59,767 bases of DNA. Source: Planctomycetota bacterium (GTDB taxonomy: Bacteria > Planctomycetota > UBA1135 > GCA-002686595). Below are positions 15,267 to 24,961 of the stretch, piece by piece (position 1 is the stretch's first letter; each line of letters begins with the position of its first letter). The DNA is taken from the NCBI GenBank assembly GCA_012959525.1, contig DUDB01000051.1, positions 415 through 60,181 on the forward strand, given 5' to 3'. The notes under the pieces are model-generated. The model was given only the letters and a program-made list of their open reading frames with translations. It was not told where the DNA came from and ran no database searches. A program made the position numbers and the translations under genes.

Positions 15267-17986
15267 GGGAGAAACACCAATTCGTTTGAGTTCAGAATCG
15301 CACGACAAAAAGCAGCAAGGCCCTGCTCCTTGATAAAGGTCTCGGCCGCACTTGCCTCCCTCGTGCTCGGCTTCCGCCCGTAGGCACTGCGGTAGGCATG
15401 CTCGACAGGATCGCCGCCAAGCTCTGTCAGGCGCTCGGCCATGCGCTGCGCCTGCTGTAACACAAAGATGCCATTGAACAGGTTGAGGGCCTGGATCGCC
15501 GTCGTGGACAGGCTTCGCTTGGGACAGACCTGCCCTGCATCTGGAAGGTCAAATGCCCCAAACAAGGGGGCACGCTCCATCCGAACCTTGTGCATATAGA
15601 CCATGCGCCGCCACTCCGTTGGACCCGTCGTCTCCTTCGGCGTATAGACGCGGACGTAGTTGTCGTTGGGTTTGAAGGTGCTAAACCCAGGTCCACCCAT
15701 CGAGAGATCCAGGCTGCCGCTGAGTTGGAGGATGCAGTCTCGGATCACCTCGGCCTCGAGGCGTCTGGGCGGAAAGCGCCACAAGAGGCGCGCACCTGCG
15801 TCACGGGCCAGGCCTGTCGCACTAGGGCCACTCGCTTGACGGTAGGTGCTTGAGTTGAGGATCTCCCGATGGAGGTGCTTGATAGACCAATCCCCCCGCA
15901 TCAACTGGCGCGCTAGCCAGTCCAAGAGCTCGGGGTGGGATGGTCGGCCTCCGTTGGCTCCAAAGTCTCCTGGGGTGGAAACAATCCCAGTACCGAAGTG
16001 GTGGTACCAGATACGGTTTGCCATGACCCGGGCAGTCAAGGGGTTACTGGGGTCGGTAAGTCCACGGGCCAGCGCGGCACGACGCTCCTTCTCTGGCGCA
16101 TCCATCGCGAGGCCCAGTGTGCCGAGAACAGAAATCGTGTCGGGCGCGACCGCCTCGCGCTTCGACGTGACGTCACCTCGATAGAGACGATGGATGGGTC
16201 CAGGTTGCTCCAACTTGCCGGCATAGACCATGTCAGGTGAGGCTGTCTTGAGCGCTCGCACCCGCTCTTCCGCTTCGAAGATGCGCCGTGTGATCTCAGA
16301 CGTGCCGGAGGAAAGACGGTCTTCTCCTCCGATCGATCCCGGTGGGGGTGGCGCCAGCAACCTGTCTTGCGACCCGGCCACCATGGTCCAGCGGTCCGGC
16401 GCCACGCGGACCTCGATGATGTAGTTGGTGGGGGTCCGATCAGCGAACTGCGCGTGCCTATCGCGGCCCCAGACAACGCGATCGACCATTACAGGCTCCG
16501 ACAGATCGAGTCGGATCCGACCACTGCCGGATTCATTGGAGATCCAGCTGCGTGGGTTGCCGAACTGGCCATCATTGATGTGCTCAAGCTTGTGCTTGGG
16601 GTTGTTCGGATAATCGCCGGACGAGGAGGGTACCGCCGTCAACGCGACGTTTATCTCACCCGACCATATCTCCAGTTCATCAATGCACGGCTCAGCGCCA
16701 TTTGTGGCAAAGATACGCATGCGCACAGCGCTGGCATGCACCGGCTCGAATCGCTCCTCGTTGTACCGGGAGGTGATAGCGGGACGTAGTCGCGGCAGCT
16801 CGCTACGCAGAGATTCTATCTCCACTTCGGTTTCCGCCCGCTGACTCAATACCAGCGCATCTTCTTTTGAGTACAGCGGGCGCTCTCCGTGGCGGACACC
16901 AGCAAACACTGCGGTCATGGCATAGAAATCACGCTGAGGCACAGGGTCAAACTTGTGGGCATGACAGCGCGCGCATCCAAGCGTCAGCCCCAGAAACGCG
17001 GTACCTGTCGTATTGACCATTGCCGTCAGTTCGTCTTGACGCTGCAGAGCTACGTCGGCCGGTAGCTTGCTTTCGACTTGATCCCAGGCCCCTGCCACCA
17101 GAAAGCCTGTAGCGGCATCCACTCCAACCGTATCTCCGGCCAACTGCTCGAAGATGAAGCGGTGATAGGGCACGTCATCATTGAAGGCCTCGATGAGCCA
17201 GTCGCGGTATTGATAGGCATTGGGGCGCGGATTGTTCATCTCGAAGCCGTGGGAGTCTGCGTACTGGACCACGTCGAGCCAGTGCTGAGCCCACCGCTCA
17301 CCGTAGCGGGGACTCGCGAGGACCTCATTGACGAGTCGCTCCCACGCATCCTCTCGCCGGTCTCGGATGAAAGCTTCGACCCGCGCAGGTGTCGGTAGCA
17401 AGCCGTGCAGATCGAGAAACAGGCGCCGAATCAGGGTCACACGGTCTGCCGCAGGCGACGGTCGGAGCCCTTCCTCCTCCAGCCTCCGGAGGACGAAGGC
17501 ATCAATGGGCGAAGAACCCCACGAACGGCCTGTCAGCGGGGGGCTGGGATCACCTATGGGCTGGAACGACCAGTGGGTCGGCTGATCCGCATCCACGGGT
17601 CCGTTCTCCGACCAGATGGCCCCCTCATCGATCCAACGCTCAATCAACGCGACCTGGCCCGCTGTCAGCGGCTCCCCCTTGAAGGGCATGCGATCATGTT
17701 CGTTGGCCGTGATCCGCCGGAACAACTCGCTGCGCGCGCTGTCCCCGGGAACGATACCGGGTTCGCCCGAATCGCCGCCTCGAAACGCGGAGGCGGCCCG
17801 GTCGAGCCGCAGCCCTTCCTTCTGCTTATCCGGACCATGGCACTTGATGCAGCGCGCCGCGAGAATCGGCTCGATCTCGCGCTCGAAGTTAATTTTCGTC
17901 CCAACAACCGGATCCTGGCCAACCTCCGCGCCCGCCTGCGGGAGGAGGGTCAGTAGTACCGTCCATGAAACGCCGCAGATGCCCAT
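15263..17986 (-). CDS. PSD1-type planctomycete cytochrome-c protein (PSCyt1-DUF1549-DUF1553)
   Basis: The protein has 907 residues and a signal peptide (about 1-22). Residues 46-50 (CIKCH) form a c-type haem site in the PSCyt1 domain, followed by the [12 protein letters not shown] segment. DUF1549 follows ([28 protein letters not shown]; [13 protein letters not shown]). A second CxxCH (GCARCH, about residue 340) is present. The middle carries a discoidin-like stretch ([10 protein letters not shown] ... [10 protein letters not shown]) and the C-terminal third is DUF1553 ([16 protein letters not shown]). It is translationally coupled to DUF1501 through a GTGA overlap. The pair is probably a periplasmic redox and hydrolase module acting on complex carbohydrates, but the reaction is unproven. 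Confidence 0.93.
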   Translation of the reverse strand: MGICGVSWTVLLTLLPQAGAEVGQDPVVGTKINFEREIEPILAARCIKCHGPDKQKEGLRLDRAASAFRGGDSGEPGIVPGDSARSELFRRITANEHDRMPFKGEPLTAGQVALIERWIDEGAIWSENGPVDADQPTHWSFQPIGDPSPPLTGRSWGSSPIDAFVLRRLEEEGLRPSPAADRVTLIRRLFLDLHGLLPTPARVEAFIRDRREDAWERLVNEVLASPRYGERWAQHWLDVVQYADSHGFEMNNPRPNAYQYRDWLIEAFNDDVPYHRFIFEQLAGDTVGVDAATGFLVAGAWDQVESKLPADVALQRQDELTAMVNTTGTAFLGLTLGCARCHAHKFDPVPQRDFYAMTAVFAGVRHGERPLYSKEDALVLSQRAETEVEIESLRSELPRLRPAITSRYNEERFEPVHASAVRMRIFATNGAEPCIDELEIWSGEINVALTAVPSSSGDYPNNPKHKLEHINDGQFGNPRSWISNESGSGRIRLDLSEPVMVDRVVWGRDRHAQFADRTPTNYIIEVRVAPDRWTMVAGSQDRLLAPPPPGSIGGEDRLSSGTSEITRRIFEAEERVRALKTASPDMVYAGKLEQPGPIHRLYRGDVTSKREAVAPDTISVLGTLGLAMDAPEKERRAALARGLTDPSNPLTARVMANRIWYHHFGTGIVSTPGDFGANGGRPSHPELLDWLARQLMRGDWSIKHLHREILNSSTYRQASGPSATGLARDAGARLLWRFPPRRLEAEVIRDCILQLSGSLDLSMGGPGFSTFKPNDNYVRVYTPKETTGPTEWRRMVYMHKVRMERAPLFGAFDLPDAGQVCPKRSLSTTAIQALNLFNGIFVLQQAQRMAERLTELGGDPVEHAYRSAYGRKPSTREASAAETFIKEQGLAAFCRAILNSNELVFLP

Positions 17987-18074
17987 GCACCCACCCTAGC
18001 CCGGGCCGGATGAGTTCGCGACTCCCTGCCCCACGTGAAGCATTCGGGGATTGAAACGGCTGGTGCCTGGAGCC

Positions 18075-19169
18075 CTACTTACCGATCAGGAAGTGGGCGA
18101 TGTCCCCTTCCCGCATCACGTAGTCTCGGCCCTCGACGCGCAGTTTCCCGGCAGCCTTGACGGCAGCCTCGGACTCGTAGCCGACGAGATCGTCTACCGA
18201 GAAAACCTCGGCGCGAATGTAGCCCTTCTCGAAGTCTGTATGGATGACCCCCGCGGCCGTTGGACCGGTGTCTCCAGCGAGGATGTTCCAGGCCCGGATC
18301 TCCTTCTCGCCAGCAGTGAAGAATGTTTGCATCCCGAGCAGCTGGTAGGCGCGGTGGATCAGGCGCTGCAAGCCGGACTCCTCCAGCCCCATCTCCTCCA
18401 GAAACAGGGTGCGCTCTTCCGGTTCCATCTCTGAGAGTTCGCCCTCGATGTCACCACACAGTGCAACCATCTCCGCGCCGGTCCGTTCGGCGTACGCCTT
18501 CACGGCCTGAGCCTCTGCCGATTCGCCCTGCATGTCGTCATCGCTCACGTTGGCCACGAACAGCACCGGCTTCATGGTCATCAGGAAGAGGGGCTTCAAG
18601 AGGACGCGCTCCCCATCCGTCCACTCCATGGTCCGTAGTTGAGCGCCCTGCTCCAAGGCCGCCTGGGCGCGTTCGAAGAGCTCCTTTTGGATAGTGCTCT
18701 CCTTGTCGCCGCTTCGAGCCTTCTTGGAAACGCGCTCCACGTTGCGCGTGACGGTATCCAGGTCGGCCAGGGCCAACTCAAGTTCGATGACTTCGATGTC
18801 CCGCACAGGCTCCACATCGCCGTGAACGTGCACCACGTCGCCCTTGGTAAAGCACCGCACCACGTGTGCGATGGCATCGACCTCCTTGATGTTGCCCAGG
18901 AACTTGTTGCCCAGCCCCTCGCCCTTGGAAGCTCCAGCCACGAGCCCGGCGATGTCGACCATCTTCAGACTGGCGGGGAGAATGCGATCGGTCTTGATGT
19001 AGGTATGGATTACCTCAAGCCGCTCATCGGGCACGTCGACGATGCCCACGTTGGGCTCGATGGTGCAGAACGGATAGTTCGCGCTCTCCGCACCGGCAGC
19101 GGTGATGGCATTGAAGATGGTGGACTTGCCCACGTTGGGCAGTCCGACGATTCCACAGGCGAGGGTCAT
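18075..19169 (-). CDS. ychF: YchF, OBG-family ATPase
   Basis: YchF is a cytoplasmic P-loop ATPase of the OBG family that binds ribosomes and responds to redox stress. The 364 residues match the family. The P-loop GLPNVGKST is at residues 9-17, followed by [10 protein letters not shown] (G2 region), [17 protein letters not shown] (G3) and the modified NxxE-type motif FVANVSDDD that favours ATP over GTP. The C-terminal TGS domain ends with an AHFLIGK-type tail. It stands alone between the PSD1 gene and the esterase gene on the same strand, with 95 bases upstream to the esterase stop. Confidence 0.97.
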   Translation of the reverse strand: MTLACGIVGLPNVGKSTIFNAITAAGAESANYPFCTIEPNVGIVDVPDERLEVIHTYIKTDRILPASLKMVDIAGLVAGASKGEGLGNKFLGNIKEVDAIAHVVRCFTKGDVVHVHGDVEPVRDIEVIELELALADLDTVTRNVERVSKKARSGDKESTIQKELFERAQAALEQGAQLRTMEWTDGERVLLKPLFLMTMKPVLFVANVSDDDMQGESAEAQAVKAYAERTGAEMVALCGDIEGELSEMEPEERTLFLEEMGLEESGLQRLIHRAYQLLGMQTFFTAGEKEIRAWNILAGDTGPTAAGVIHTDFEKGYIRAEVFSVDDLVGYESEAAVKAAGKLRVEGRDYVMREGDIAHFLIGK

Positions 19170-19265
19170 TACAGGGGCGGGTTGGGGTCAGGGCTCGAGT
19201 TCGAGGGCGAACATTCTAGCCGCCCGAGGCGGGAGCGAGTGCAGACCGGGCCGAAAGTGAGGCCC

Positions 19266-20537
19266 TCAGTCCGCGAGTTGGAGTGGGATGCGCGCCGTGT
19301 GGGCGCGTCCGGGATCGCGTAGGGCTCGCCCTCGCACCCAGGTGGCAAAGTCGGGCTGAGGTACGCCCTCGAAGGCCTTCAGGCCATTCACGAAGACCGT
19401 CACCTCGCGCTCCATGTCCACAAGCTGCTCGGAGAGCAGCACGCACAGGCCCTTGCCCTGGGTGCGCTCCAATCGCACATCCACGGTGCCTCGCACACGG
19501 TCCACTTTGGCGATGACCGTGCCCTTCACTTCGGCGCCTCCCTCCCAGAGCAGCCAGTAGAACTGCTGCTTCCAGTCCACCCGCGGCTGCCAGACAAGGT
19601 AGCTGGGCGACGATTCGCGCGAATAGCCTTCGATTTTCGCCAGCAGGGCCTCAACCCCGCCCTCCGGCAGGCCATGACCCCGATCACTGACCTCCCAGTA
19701 TTCGAAGTGCTCAAAGCCGCCCCAGCGGTCCTTGGCCACGTGCAGGTCGCGCACTGCCGCCTGGTTGGCTTTAGGGCCCACCTTGGGATCGTCCGTACTC
19801 TGGAACACACACATCGGCGTGTTACGCAGGTTGGGAACGACACCCTTTTGAACGTTGATCGTGCCCCGACTCGGATTCTCGAGGAACGAAGGCGCCCCGG
19901 CCGAGGGCAGAAGAGCAGCGAAGCGATCCGCGTGATCCGCGCCGATCACCCAAGACCCATAACCACCCATGGAGTGCCCACCGAGAAACACTCGGTCGGG
20001 ATCGATCTCGAAGGTGTCCATGGCCCGATCAATAAGTGACAGCACCCACTCTTCCGTTCCCGAGTCCGTCCAGCCGCACTCGGTCTTCTCCAGCACCTCG
20101 GGAAAGAGGCCTAGCCACCCGCGGTCTGCCAAGGCCTCCGCATACATTCCCCGCGAGGAGGAGGCATCCCCCGAGCCCACCCCGCCACCATGCAGGCCGA
20201 CAAAGAGAGCGGAGGGTCGCCGCATCTGGCCCGCAAGAAAATACCGCCCGCGCCCGCCATCCAGGTCCGTGTACTCCCCAGCCTTCTCGGGCAGCTGCGG
20301 AAGCGTCTTTTTGTACTTGGCGAAGAACGAGTCCCAACGCTTCAGGTCTCTCTTCCCGGGAAAGGGCACTGCGGCCAAGGATTTAAGCACCTTGAGTCCT
20401 TGCGCATGACCCTCCCGTGAGTAGTGGTCCACGGCCAGATACTCCATGACCAGCGCCTCCTGCCCCTTGCGGTCGGGAGCCTCGCCGGACTGGGCCAGCA
20501 CGGAAGCGAACACAATGCAAAGGGGCCCAGGAAGCAT
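19266..20537 (-). CDS. Exported alpha/beta hydrolase (esterase-like)
   Basis: The protein has 423 residues from the ATG at 20537, which gives a signal peptide (MLPGPLCIVFASVLAQS). The frame is open 99 bases further, but that part is polar and unlike a signal. The alpha/beta hydrolase core shows LFVGLHGGGVGSGD (oxyanion region) and FLGGHSMGGYGS with nucleophile Ser189. A probable acid and His lie in the later DDPKVG and VSDRGHGLPEGG segments. This matches the PHB-depolymerase/feruloyl-esterase-like group of secreted hydrolases. The C-terminal part is beta-rich and may bind substrate. The natural ester is unknown. Confidence 0.85.
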   Translation of the reverse strand: MLPGPLCIVFASVLAQSGEAPDRKGQEALVMEYLAVDHYSREGHAQGLKVLKSLAAVPFPGKRDLKRWDSFFAKYKKTLPQLPEKAGEYTDLDGGRGRYFLAGQMRRPSALFVGLHGGGVGSGDASSSRGMYAEALADRGWLGLFPEVLEKTECGWTDSGTEEWVLSLIDRAMDTFEIDPDRVFLGGHSMGGYGSWVIGADHADRFAALLPSAGAPSFLENPSRGTINVQKGVVPNLRNTPMCVFQSTDDPKVGPKANQAAVRDLHVAKDRWGGFEHFEYWEVSDRGHGLPEGGVEALLAKIEGYSRESSPSYLVWQPRVDWKQQFYWLLWEGGAEVKGTVIAKVDRVRGTVDVRLERTQGKGLCVLLSEQLVDMEREVTVFVNGLKAFEGVPQPDFATWVRGRALRDPGRAHTARIPLQLAD

Positions 20538-20739
20538 GGCCCCATTCTCAAGTAACGAGCGCAATCCACAAGGCGTGGCACCCTCGTTTGGGCGCTGACG
20601 CTCGCTAGCCCCCTGAAAGGGGCTCCGGGCGCTCAAGGCTCACGGCTCGGGCCGAACCACGCCATCTGAACCCCTGGTTTTGTGCCGACAACACAAGCCT
20701 CCACCATGACCGTGTGGAGGGCTATGATGGATCCTGACC
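20538..20739. promoter_or_regulatory. Divergent promoter gap with inverted repeats
   Basis: This gap between the esterase and the DUF3299 gene contains two inverted repeats just before the DUF3299 start: TTGTG/CACAA (20680-20696) and CCTCCAC/GTGGAGG with a 9-base loop (20698-20720). They could be operator or hairpin elements for the DUF3299 gene. No -10/-35 pair is clear. Confidence 0.4.
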
Positions 20740-21198
20740 ATGCGTTCACCCTGTGTGCTTTCATTCCTCTTGTCCCTGACGCTTCTGGGGCTTTGCGGCC
20801 CATTTCTGCACGCGCAGAATCCGGGCTGGGCCTCGTTGACCGATGACGACGCCCAGGAGGTGAACATCTCCAAGCTGACCTCGGTCAACTACCGCAAGGG
20901 CAAGCCCCTGCCCGCTGACATCCAGAACCTGGATGGCAAGCGGGTGCGCATCGAAGGCTACATGGCGTTGGGTACCTTGGAGGGTGTGGACTCCTTCGAG
21001 TTCGTCCCTGAGTCCTGCGAGTGCGGGCGTTCCAAGGTACAGCACTTCATCGACGTCACCATCGAAGAAGGGCTCACGACCTTTCGACCGGGACGCATCA
21101 CGCTTGAAGGCGTGTTCAGTGTGGGCGAGAAGGAAGAGGATGGTTTCGTGGTCAGCCTGTATCGACTGACGATTCGCTCCCTGGACGACGAAGCGTAG
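20740..21198 (+). CDS. DUF3299-like secreted protein (short, CEC motif)
   Basis: The protein has 152 residues and a signal peptide ending near HAQ (about residue 26). The mature part shows the DUF3299 signature: DGKRVRIEGYM (strand and GYM loop), then a Cys pair ESCECG, then an HFIDV strand and an ITLEGVFSVG strand. A second, longer DUF3299 protein lies at 22487-23188, so the locus has two paralogues. DUF3299 proteins accompany metal-transport ABC systems in some bacteria; metal binding by the Cys pair is an inference. It is followed 8 bases later by a GTG-started HEAT-repeat gene, so the two probably form an operon. Confidence 0.75.
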   Translation: MRSPCVLSFLLSLTLLGLCGPFLHAQNPGWASLTDDDAQEVNISKLTSVNYRKGKPLPADIQNLDGKRVRIEGYMALGTLEGVDSFEFVPESCECGRSKVQHFIDVTIEEGLTTFRPGRITLEGVFSVGEKEEDGFVVSLYRLTIRSLDDEA

Positions 21199-21206
21199 GT
21201 CGGAGC

Positions 21207-22490
21207 GTGCTCATCGCGCCCGCCTTGGGAGTCCTGCTGGTAGCCGTAGCCGGTTCGGCCCCTCTCCAGCCCACCGCCCCCCAGGACCTGGAGCAGCTCA
21301 TCACGGCCGCGCGCACGGGACGGACAGTGATCCGACCCCAGGCTGCACGCAGAATCGTGCGCCTTTGGACGCAATCCGAATCCGAGGAGCGGGCGAACAT
21401 AGTCCAGCGCTTGCGCTCTGAGTCGGGCAAGTCCCCCGCAACCTTGGCCCAGGTGGGCCCGGCTCTGGTCGAAGTGCTGGGCGAGTTCGAAGACGAGGAT
21501 CTGCGCCTCCTGCTGTGGCGCTCACTGTCGGACACGGATTTCCCCTGGCGGCCCTACGCCGCGCGCTCACTAGCTGCCCATCCCGCAGCCACGGAAGCTC
21601 CACGCTTTCTCGCCGCCCTCGCCGACCCCATTCCCCCCGTGCGTGTGGCCGCCGTCCTGGCAGTATCGAACCTAGGCCAAGCTGATCAAACACCCGCCGT
21701 GCGCTTGCTCCTCAACGATGAGGACGACAGGGTACGGCGCGCCGCCGCCGATGCCCTGATCGAGTGGGGCGAGACCTCGGCCATGTGGTGGCTCTACGAG
21801 GAACTGCTGCGCGAGGACAGCTTCTTCGACAGGCCCACGGGGGAACAGGCTCGCTACCAGGCCTGGACACTGCTCTCTCCGCGGCTCGGGAAGATCACGG
21901 ATGCCAGCCCCTACGATCCCGGCCTCGGCCCCTCAGACCCGGCGAGCGACGCGTCCTTAAAGGCCGTACGCGCACGCCTGGTCGAACTCGATGCGGGCGA
22001 GCGTCCCTCCCTCCCGCCCCAAGTCCGGGCCGGGGGCGAGGTCCCCACCGAACTTCTGGGTGTCGAGCTGCGCTCTTGCCGTAAGGGAGAGGTGTTTCTG
22101 CGATGGACGGCCAATGACCTGCTGCTCGTGGGTCAGGGCAATCCGGCAAGGATTGTGCTGCCCGAAGGAACCGTGCAGGCACTCTTGAGCGCCACGGCCG
22201 AGGCGCGCGCGGGACTTGGCGACAAGCGACTCTTTGGCCGTCCGGGTTGCGACATGGAGCAGTTCCACGTTCGCTCGGGCAAGTTGTCGGCAGCCACCCA
22301 GTGGATCGTGTCCTGCGGGCCCGATCCCATCCCTGAGCTGCGGCCCGCGGACCTAAACTCTCTGGGCCGCGCCCTACTTGCAGCGATCCCACAGATTCCA
22401 GCCGATGCGATTGCTCTGGACGCGCGTCTTAACCAACTACGCGAACGCACCCACGCCGCGCTGCAAGCCATCGGCGGCGAGCTGGACTAG
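21207..22490 (+). CDS. Exported HEAT-repeat protein
   Basis: The protein has 427 residues from a GTG 8 bases after the upstream stop. A short signal (about residues 1-24) is followed by HEAT/PBS-lyase-like repeats at roughly 100-190 (for example FPWRPYAARSLAAHP and PIPPVRVAAVLAVSNLG, each about 30 residues), then a less repetitive C-terminal part. HEAT repeats mediate protein-protein contacts; no enzymatic motif is visible. Its stop overlaps the stop of the convergent DUF3299 gene (shared CTAG at 22487-22490). Co-occurrence with the metal-transport genes suggests a scaffold role, which is unproven. Confidence 0.72.
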   Translation: MLIAPALGVLLVAVAGSAPLQPTAPQDLEQLITAARTGRTVIRPQAARRIVRLWTQSESEERANIVQRLRSESGKSPATLAQVGPALVEVLGEFEDEDLRLLLWRSLSDTDFPWRPYAARSLAAHPAATEAPRFLAALADPIPPVRVAAVLAVSNLGQADQTPAVRLLLNDEDDRVRRAAADALIEWGETSAMWWLYEELLREDSFFDRPTGEQARYQAWTLLSPRLGKITDASPYDPGLGPSDPASDASLKAVRARLVELDAGERPSLPPQVRAGGEVPTELLGVELRSCRKGEVFLRWTANDLLLVGQGNPARIVLPEGTVQALLSATAEARAGLGDKRLFGRPGCDMEQFHVRSGKLSAATQWIVSCGPDPIPELRPADLNSLGRALLAAIPQIPADAIALDARLNQLRERTHAALQAIGGELD

Positions 22491-23188
22491 AGCTCTTTGG
22501 TGACCGACGTGCCGGACAGGTGGAAGCAGCCCGCCGCATAGCCGGCCTCGTCTTCGATGCCCTCAATCTTGAAGGTGCCCGTGACGATGACCGGGATGTA
22601 GGGGAAGTACTCCGCGCCCTTACCCTCCATGATCACGTTGATCCACTCATCGGGTTGGGGTGAGCCCCCAAAGCAGCAGCCGAGCAGGTCACGCACGAGC
22701 ATGAATTCCGGCACGGTGGTTTCCTTCCACTCGAGAGGGATCATGTAGCCAACAATGGAAACAACCTCGCCGTCGTTGCGCTTGATGCGATCGGGAAACT
22801 CGAACTCACCTTCCTTGTACTCTTCGGGGTAAAGCAGCGAGTCGAGGATGTCCTCCATCGCGATGTCTTGCATCGAGAGGTCCGCCCAGGAGATGGCCGC
22901 AACACCATCCACTACGTCGCTCGTTCGGGACGAGTCGATCTTCCCAAGCCCAGAGGCGTCCACTCCGTCGAGGCCGGCGGCAACCGCATCAATGGCTCCG
23001 GAGGGCGTGCCGGACACGGCCTCGGGCTCCTCTAGCACGGGAGCGTCCAGAGGCAGCCCTCGCTCGACAACCAGGTCGGTGCTCGGCGCCGTAACATTGT
23101 CACCCGGGGCATCCCCGGCGGCGGCGCCGCAAGCTGCCAGGGCCATAATCAAGGCGAGTCCAATTCCGGCTGAATAGCTCCGATCCAT
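22487..23188 (-). CDS. DUF3299 lipoprotein of the metal-transport operon
   Basis: The protein has 233 residues from the ATG at 23188, giving the lipobox ALAAC (Cys20). The open frame upstream overlaps the His-rich gene and looks non-coding. An acidic, Ser/Ala-rich linker (about 21-110) leads to the DUF3299 domain: VVSIVGYMIPLEWKE, VRDLLGCCFGGSPQP with a Cys pair, and FPYIPVIVTGTFK. It is the last gene of the operon ATPase-permease-His-rich lipoprotein-DUF3299, 2 bases after the His-rich gene. In Vibrio a DUF3299 protein is, as I recall, part of the Zrg zinc-uptake cluster, which supports a periplasmic metal role. Confidence 0.88.
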   Translation of the reverse strand: MDRSYSAGIGLALIMALAACGAAAGDAPGDNVTAPSTDLVVERGLPLDAPVLEEPEAVSGTPSGAIDAVAAGLDGVDASGLGKIDSSRTSDVVDGVAAISWADLSMQDIAMEDILDSLLYPEEYKEGEFEFPDRIKRNDGEVVSIVGYMIPLEWKETTVPEFMLVRDLLGCCFGGSPQPDEWINVIMEGKGAEYFPYIPVIVTGTFKIEGIEDEAGYAAGCFHLSGTSVTKEL

Positions 23189-23190
23189 GT

Positions 23191-23682
23191 CTAGTTGTCG
23201 CCTTTGGAGTAATCGAACGGCACCGATTCGAAGGATGCCCCGAGTGCATCGAGTTGGTGCACAACGGCATGGAACTCGGTCGCGCCCCTGAGCCCCGCGT
23301 GCTTGCCACGGAATTCTGCGCTGTCGCCCACCGTCTCGCCTGTGAGGGTGCTGGCCTGAGCCGAAAGTGCCAACTCCGCTGTCACTCCTGACACGGTCAG
23401 TGCCAGCTGGAGGCTGGCCTGGGTCAGGCGCACCGGATTCTCGGCGTGGCCATCCCAAAAGAACAGGCGCAATTCGCCAGTCTCTAGGTCGGGCACGACT
23501 TCCATCTGCAGGAAGTGATCACCCAGTTCCACGAGCATTCCGCCAGCATGGGCGTGGGGCGCGCTATGGCTGTGCCCGGTCTCTCCGTCGCCATGTTCGT
23601 GGCCATCGACTCCGTGATCGGTATTGCACGCTGGCAGGGTCAGGGCCGTGCAGGCGATGAGCAATGGGAGATGAATACGCAT
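23191..23682 (-). CDS. His-rich lipoprotein, probable metal-binding component
   Basis: The protein has 163 residues from the ATG at 23682. The lipobox LTLPAC places Cys19 as the lipid anchor. Directly after it comes a histidine-rich segment (about residues 22-46: HG, HEH, HSHS, PHAHAGG) suited to binding zinc or a similar metal. The rest is beta-rich (LVELGDHFLQMEV; RLFFWDGHAE) and resembles small metal-chaperone-like domains. It lies 13 bases after the ABC permease and 2 bases before the DUF3299 gene. It could be the metal-capturing partner of the ABC transporter, comparable in role to ZrgA, but sequence identity with ZrgA is not claimed. Confidence 0.8.
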   Translation of the reverse strand: MRIHLPLLIACTALTLPACNTDHGVDGHEHGDGETGHSHSAPHAHAGGMLVELGDHFLQMEVVPDLETGELRLFFWDGHAENPVRLTQASLQLALTVSGVTAELALSAQASTLTGETVGDSAEFRGKHAGLRGATEFHAVVHQLDALGASFESVPFDYSKGDN

Positions 23683-23695
23683 GGATAGGGAACCG

Positions 23696-24961
23696 TCAGG
23701 CGCGCGCAAGCACGCTGGCCACGTCTGTTGAATAGGCTTTGAAGGCGGGAAGCATGCCAGCCAGAACTCCCACGGCGACCATGGCCACGGGCGTCCAGTA
23801 GAGAGACTCGTGTACGGCGCCCAGATCGAGCACCACACCCGTACGCTCCAGCACGATGGCACGCGCAACGCCGAGGATCGCATAGTACACCAGATACCCG
23901 CCGAGGGCGCCGAGCCCCGCGATTGAACCCGCCTCAAGCACGATTACGCCGAACACGGTTCCCTTGCGCGCGCCCAGTGCGCGCAGGATCGCGAACTCGC
24001 GTCGACGCTCGTTCATGGCGTTGTACAGACTCGCCAGGAGAGATCCCGCCGCCACCGCCACCACCAGGTAGGCCACCAACTCCAGAATCCGATTCATCCA
24101 GCCCAGTTTGTTCATCAGGTCGAGCATGGTCTGGGCGATGGGCCAGGCGAGGGTCGCCGTCTTGCCCTGGCGGTTGATCTGATTCTGCAGGAAGAACCCA
24201 GCCTGCTTGCTTGAGAGCTTGAGCATCACCGCGCTGACTTCCTTGTGCTTGTCGGGAATGCTCGCACCCGCAGCCGCCTCGAACTCCTCGCCTTCTTCAC
24301 CGCGCAACACGTGGCCGCCCATGCGATAGATGCCCTCGATGGGGATCCAGATGACGCGATCAGAGGGCGTATTGGTGGGCTCCAACACACCGATCACACG
24401 GTAGAGCTCCGAGTGCTTACTGCCCGGGTCGTAGCGGATGCCGTGGTAGGGATTGAACTCGCTTCCTACTTGCAGCTTCAGATCACGCGCAGCGGTGGCT
24501 CCGACTACAGCCTCTCGTAGAGTCGGGTCGAAGATCATGCCCTTGCCGGACACCGTGTAGCGCTTGCCCTCCTGATACTCGAAGTCTGTGAACAGTTCGG
24601 TGGTCGTCCCGACGATGCGGTAGCCCTTGTAGTTGTCGCCCACCGCATAAGGCACGGCCAAGGCCACGCGCGGGTCGGCCTTGATCTCCTGATACATGGA
24701 CCAGGGGATGTTCCCGGGGGAGGTCTCTAGGTGATAGACCGTGTTCAGGACCAACTGCAGAGAGCTGCCGCGAGCGCCGAGGACCGCGTCGAAGCCCACT
24801 TTGCCACCGGAGAAGGCGCGCGTGCTCTGGGTGGAAATGCTGAACACCGCCATCACCAGACCGCTGGCGAGAGCAGCGGAGAGCGCCGTCACCACGGTGG
24901 AGAGAACGTGCCGGCGCATGGAGTGCCGCACGATCATGAAGAGCGAACCCGCCCCAGTCAT
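23696..24961 (-). CDS. FtsX/MacB-type ABC transporter permease
   Basis: The protein has 421 residues with one N-terminal transmembrane helix (about 18-42), a large MacB-type periplasmic domain (about 45-280), and three C-terminal helices with the FtsX pattern (NERRREFAILRALGARKGTVFGV after the second helix). The start ATG overlaps the TGA of the ATPase gene (ATGA, 24958-24961), so translation is coupled. MacB/LolCE-type permeases do mechanical work on periplasmic or lipoprotein substrates rather than forming a channel. With the His-rich and DUF3299 lipoproteins this suggests metal handling across the envelope. Confidence 0.93.
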   Translation of the reverse strand: MTGAGSLFMIVRHSMRRHVLSTVVTALSAALASGLVMAVFSISTQSTRAFSGGKVGFDAVLGARGSSLQLVLNTVYHLETSPGNIPWSMYQEIKADPRVALAVPYAVGDNYKGYRIVGTTTELFTDFEYQEGKRYTVSGKGMIFDPTLREAVVGATAARDLKLQVGSEFNPYHGIRYDPGSKHSELYRVIGVLEPTNTPSDRVIWIPIEGIYRMGGHVLRGEEGEEFEAAAGASIPDKHKEVSAVMLKLSSKQAGFFLQNQINRQGKTATLAWPIAQTMLDLMNKLGWMNRILELVAYLVVAVAAGSLLASLYNAMNERRREFAILRALGARKGTVFGVIVLEAGSIAGLGALGGYLVYYAILGVARAIVLERTGVVLDLGAVHESLYWTPVAMVAVGVLAGMLPAFKAYSTDVASVLARA

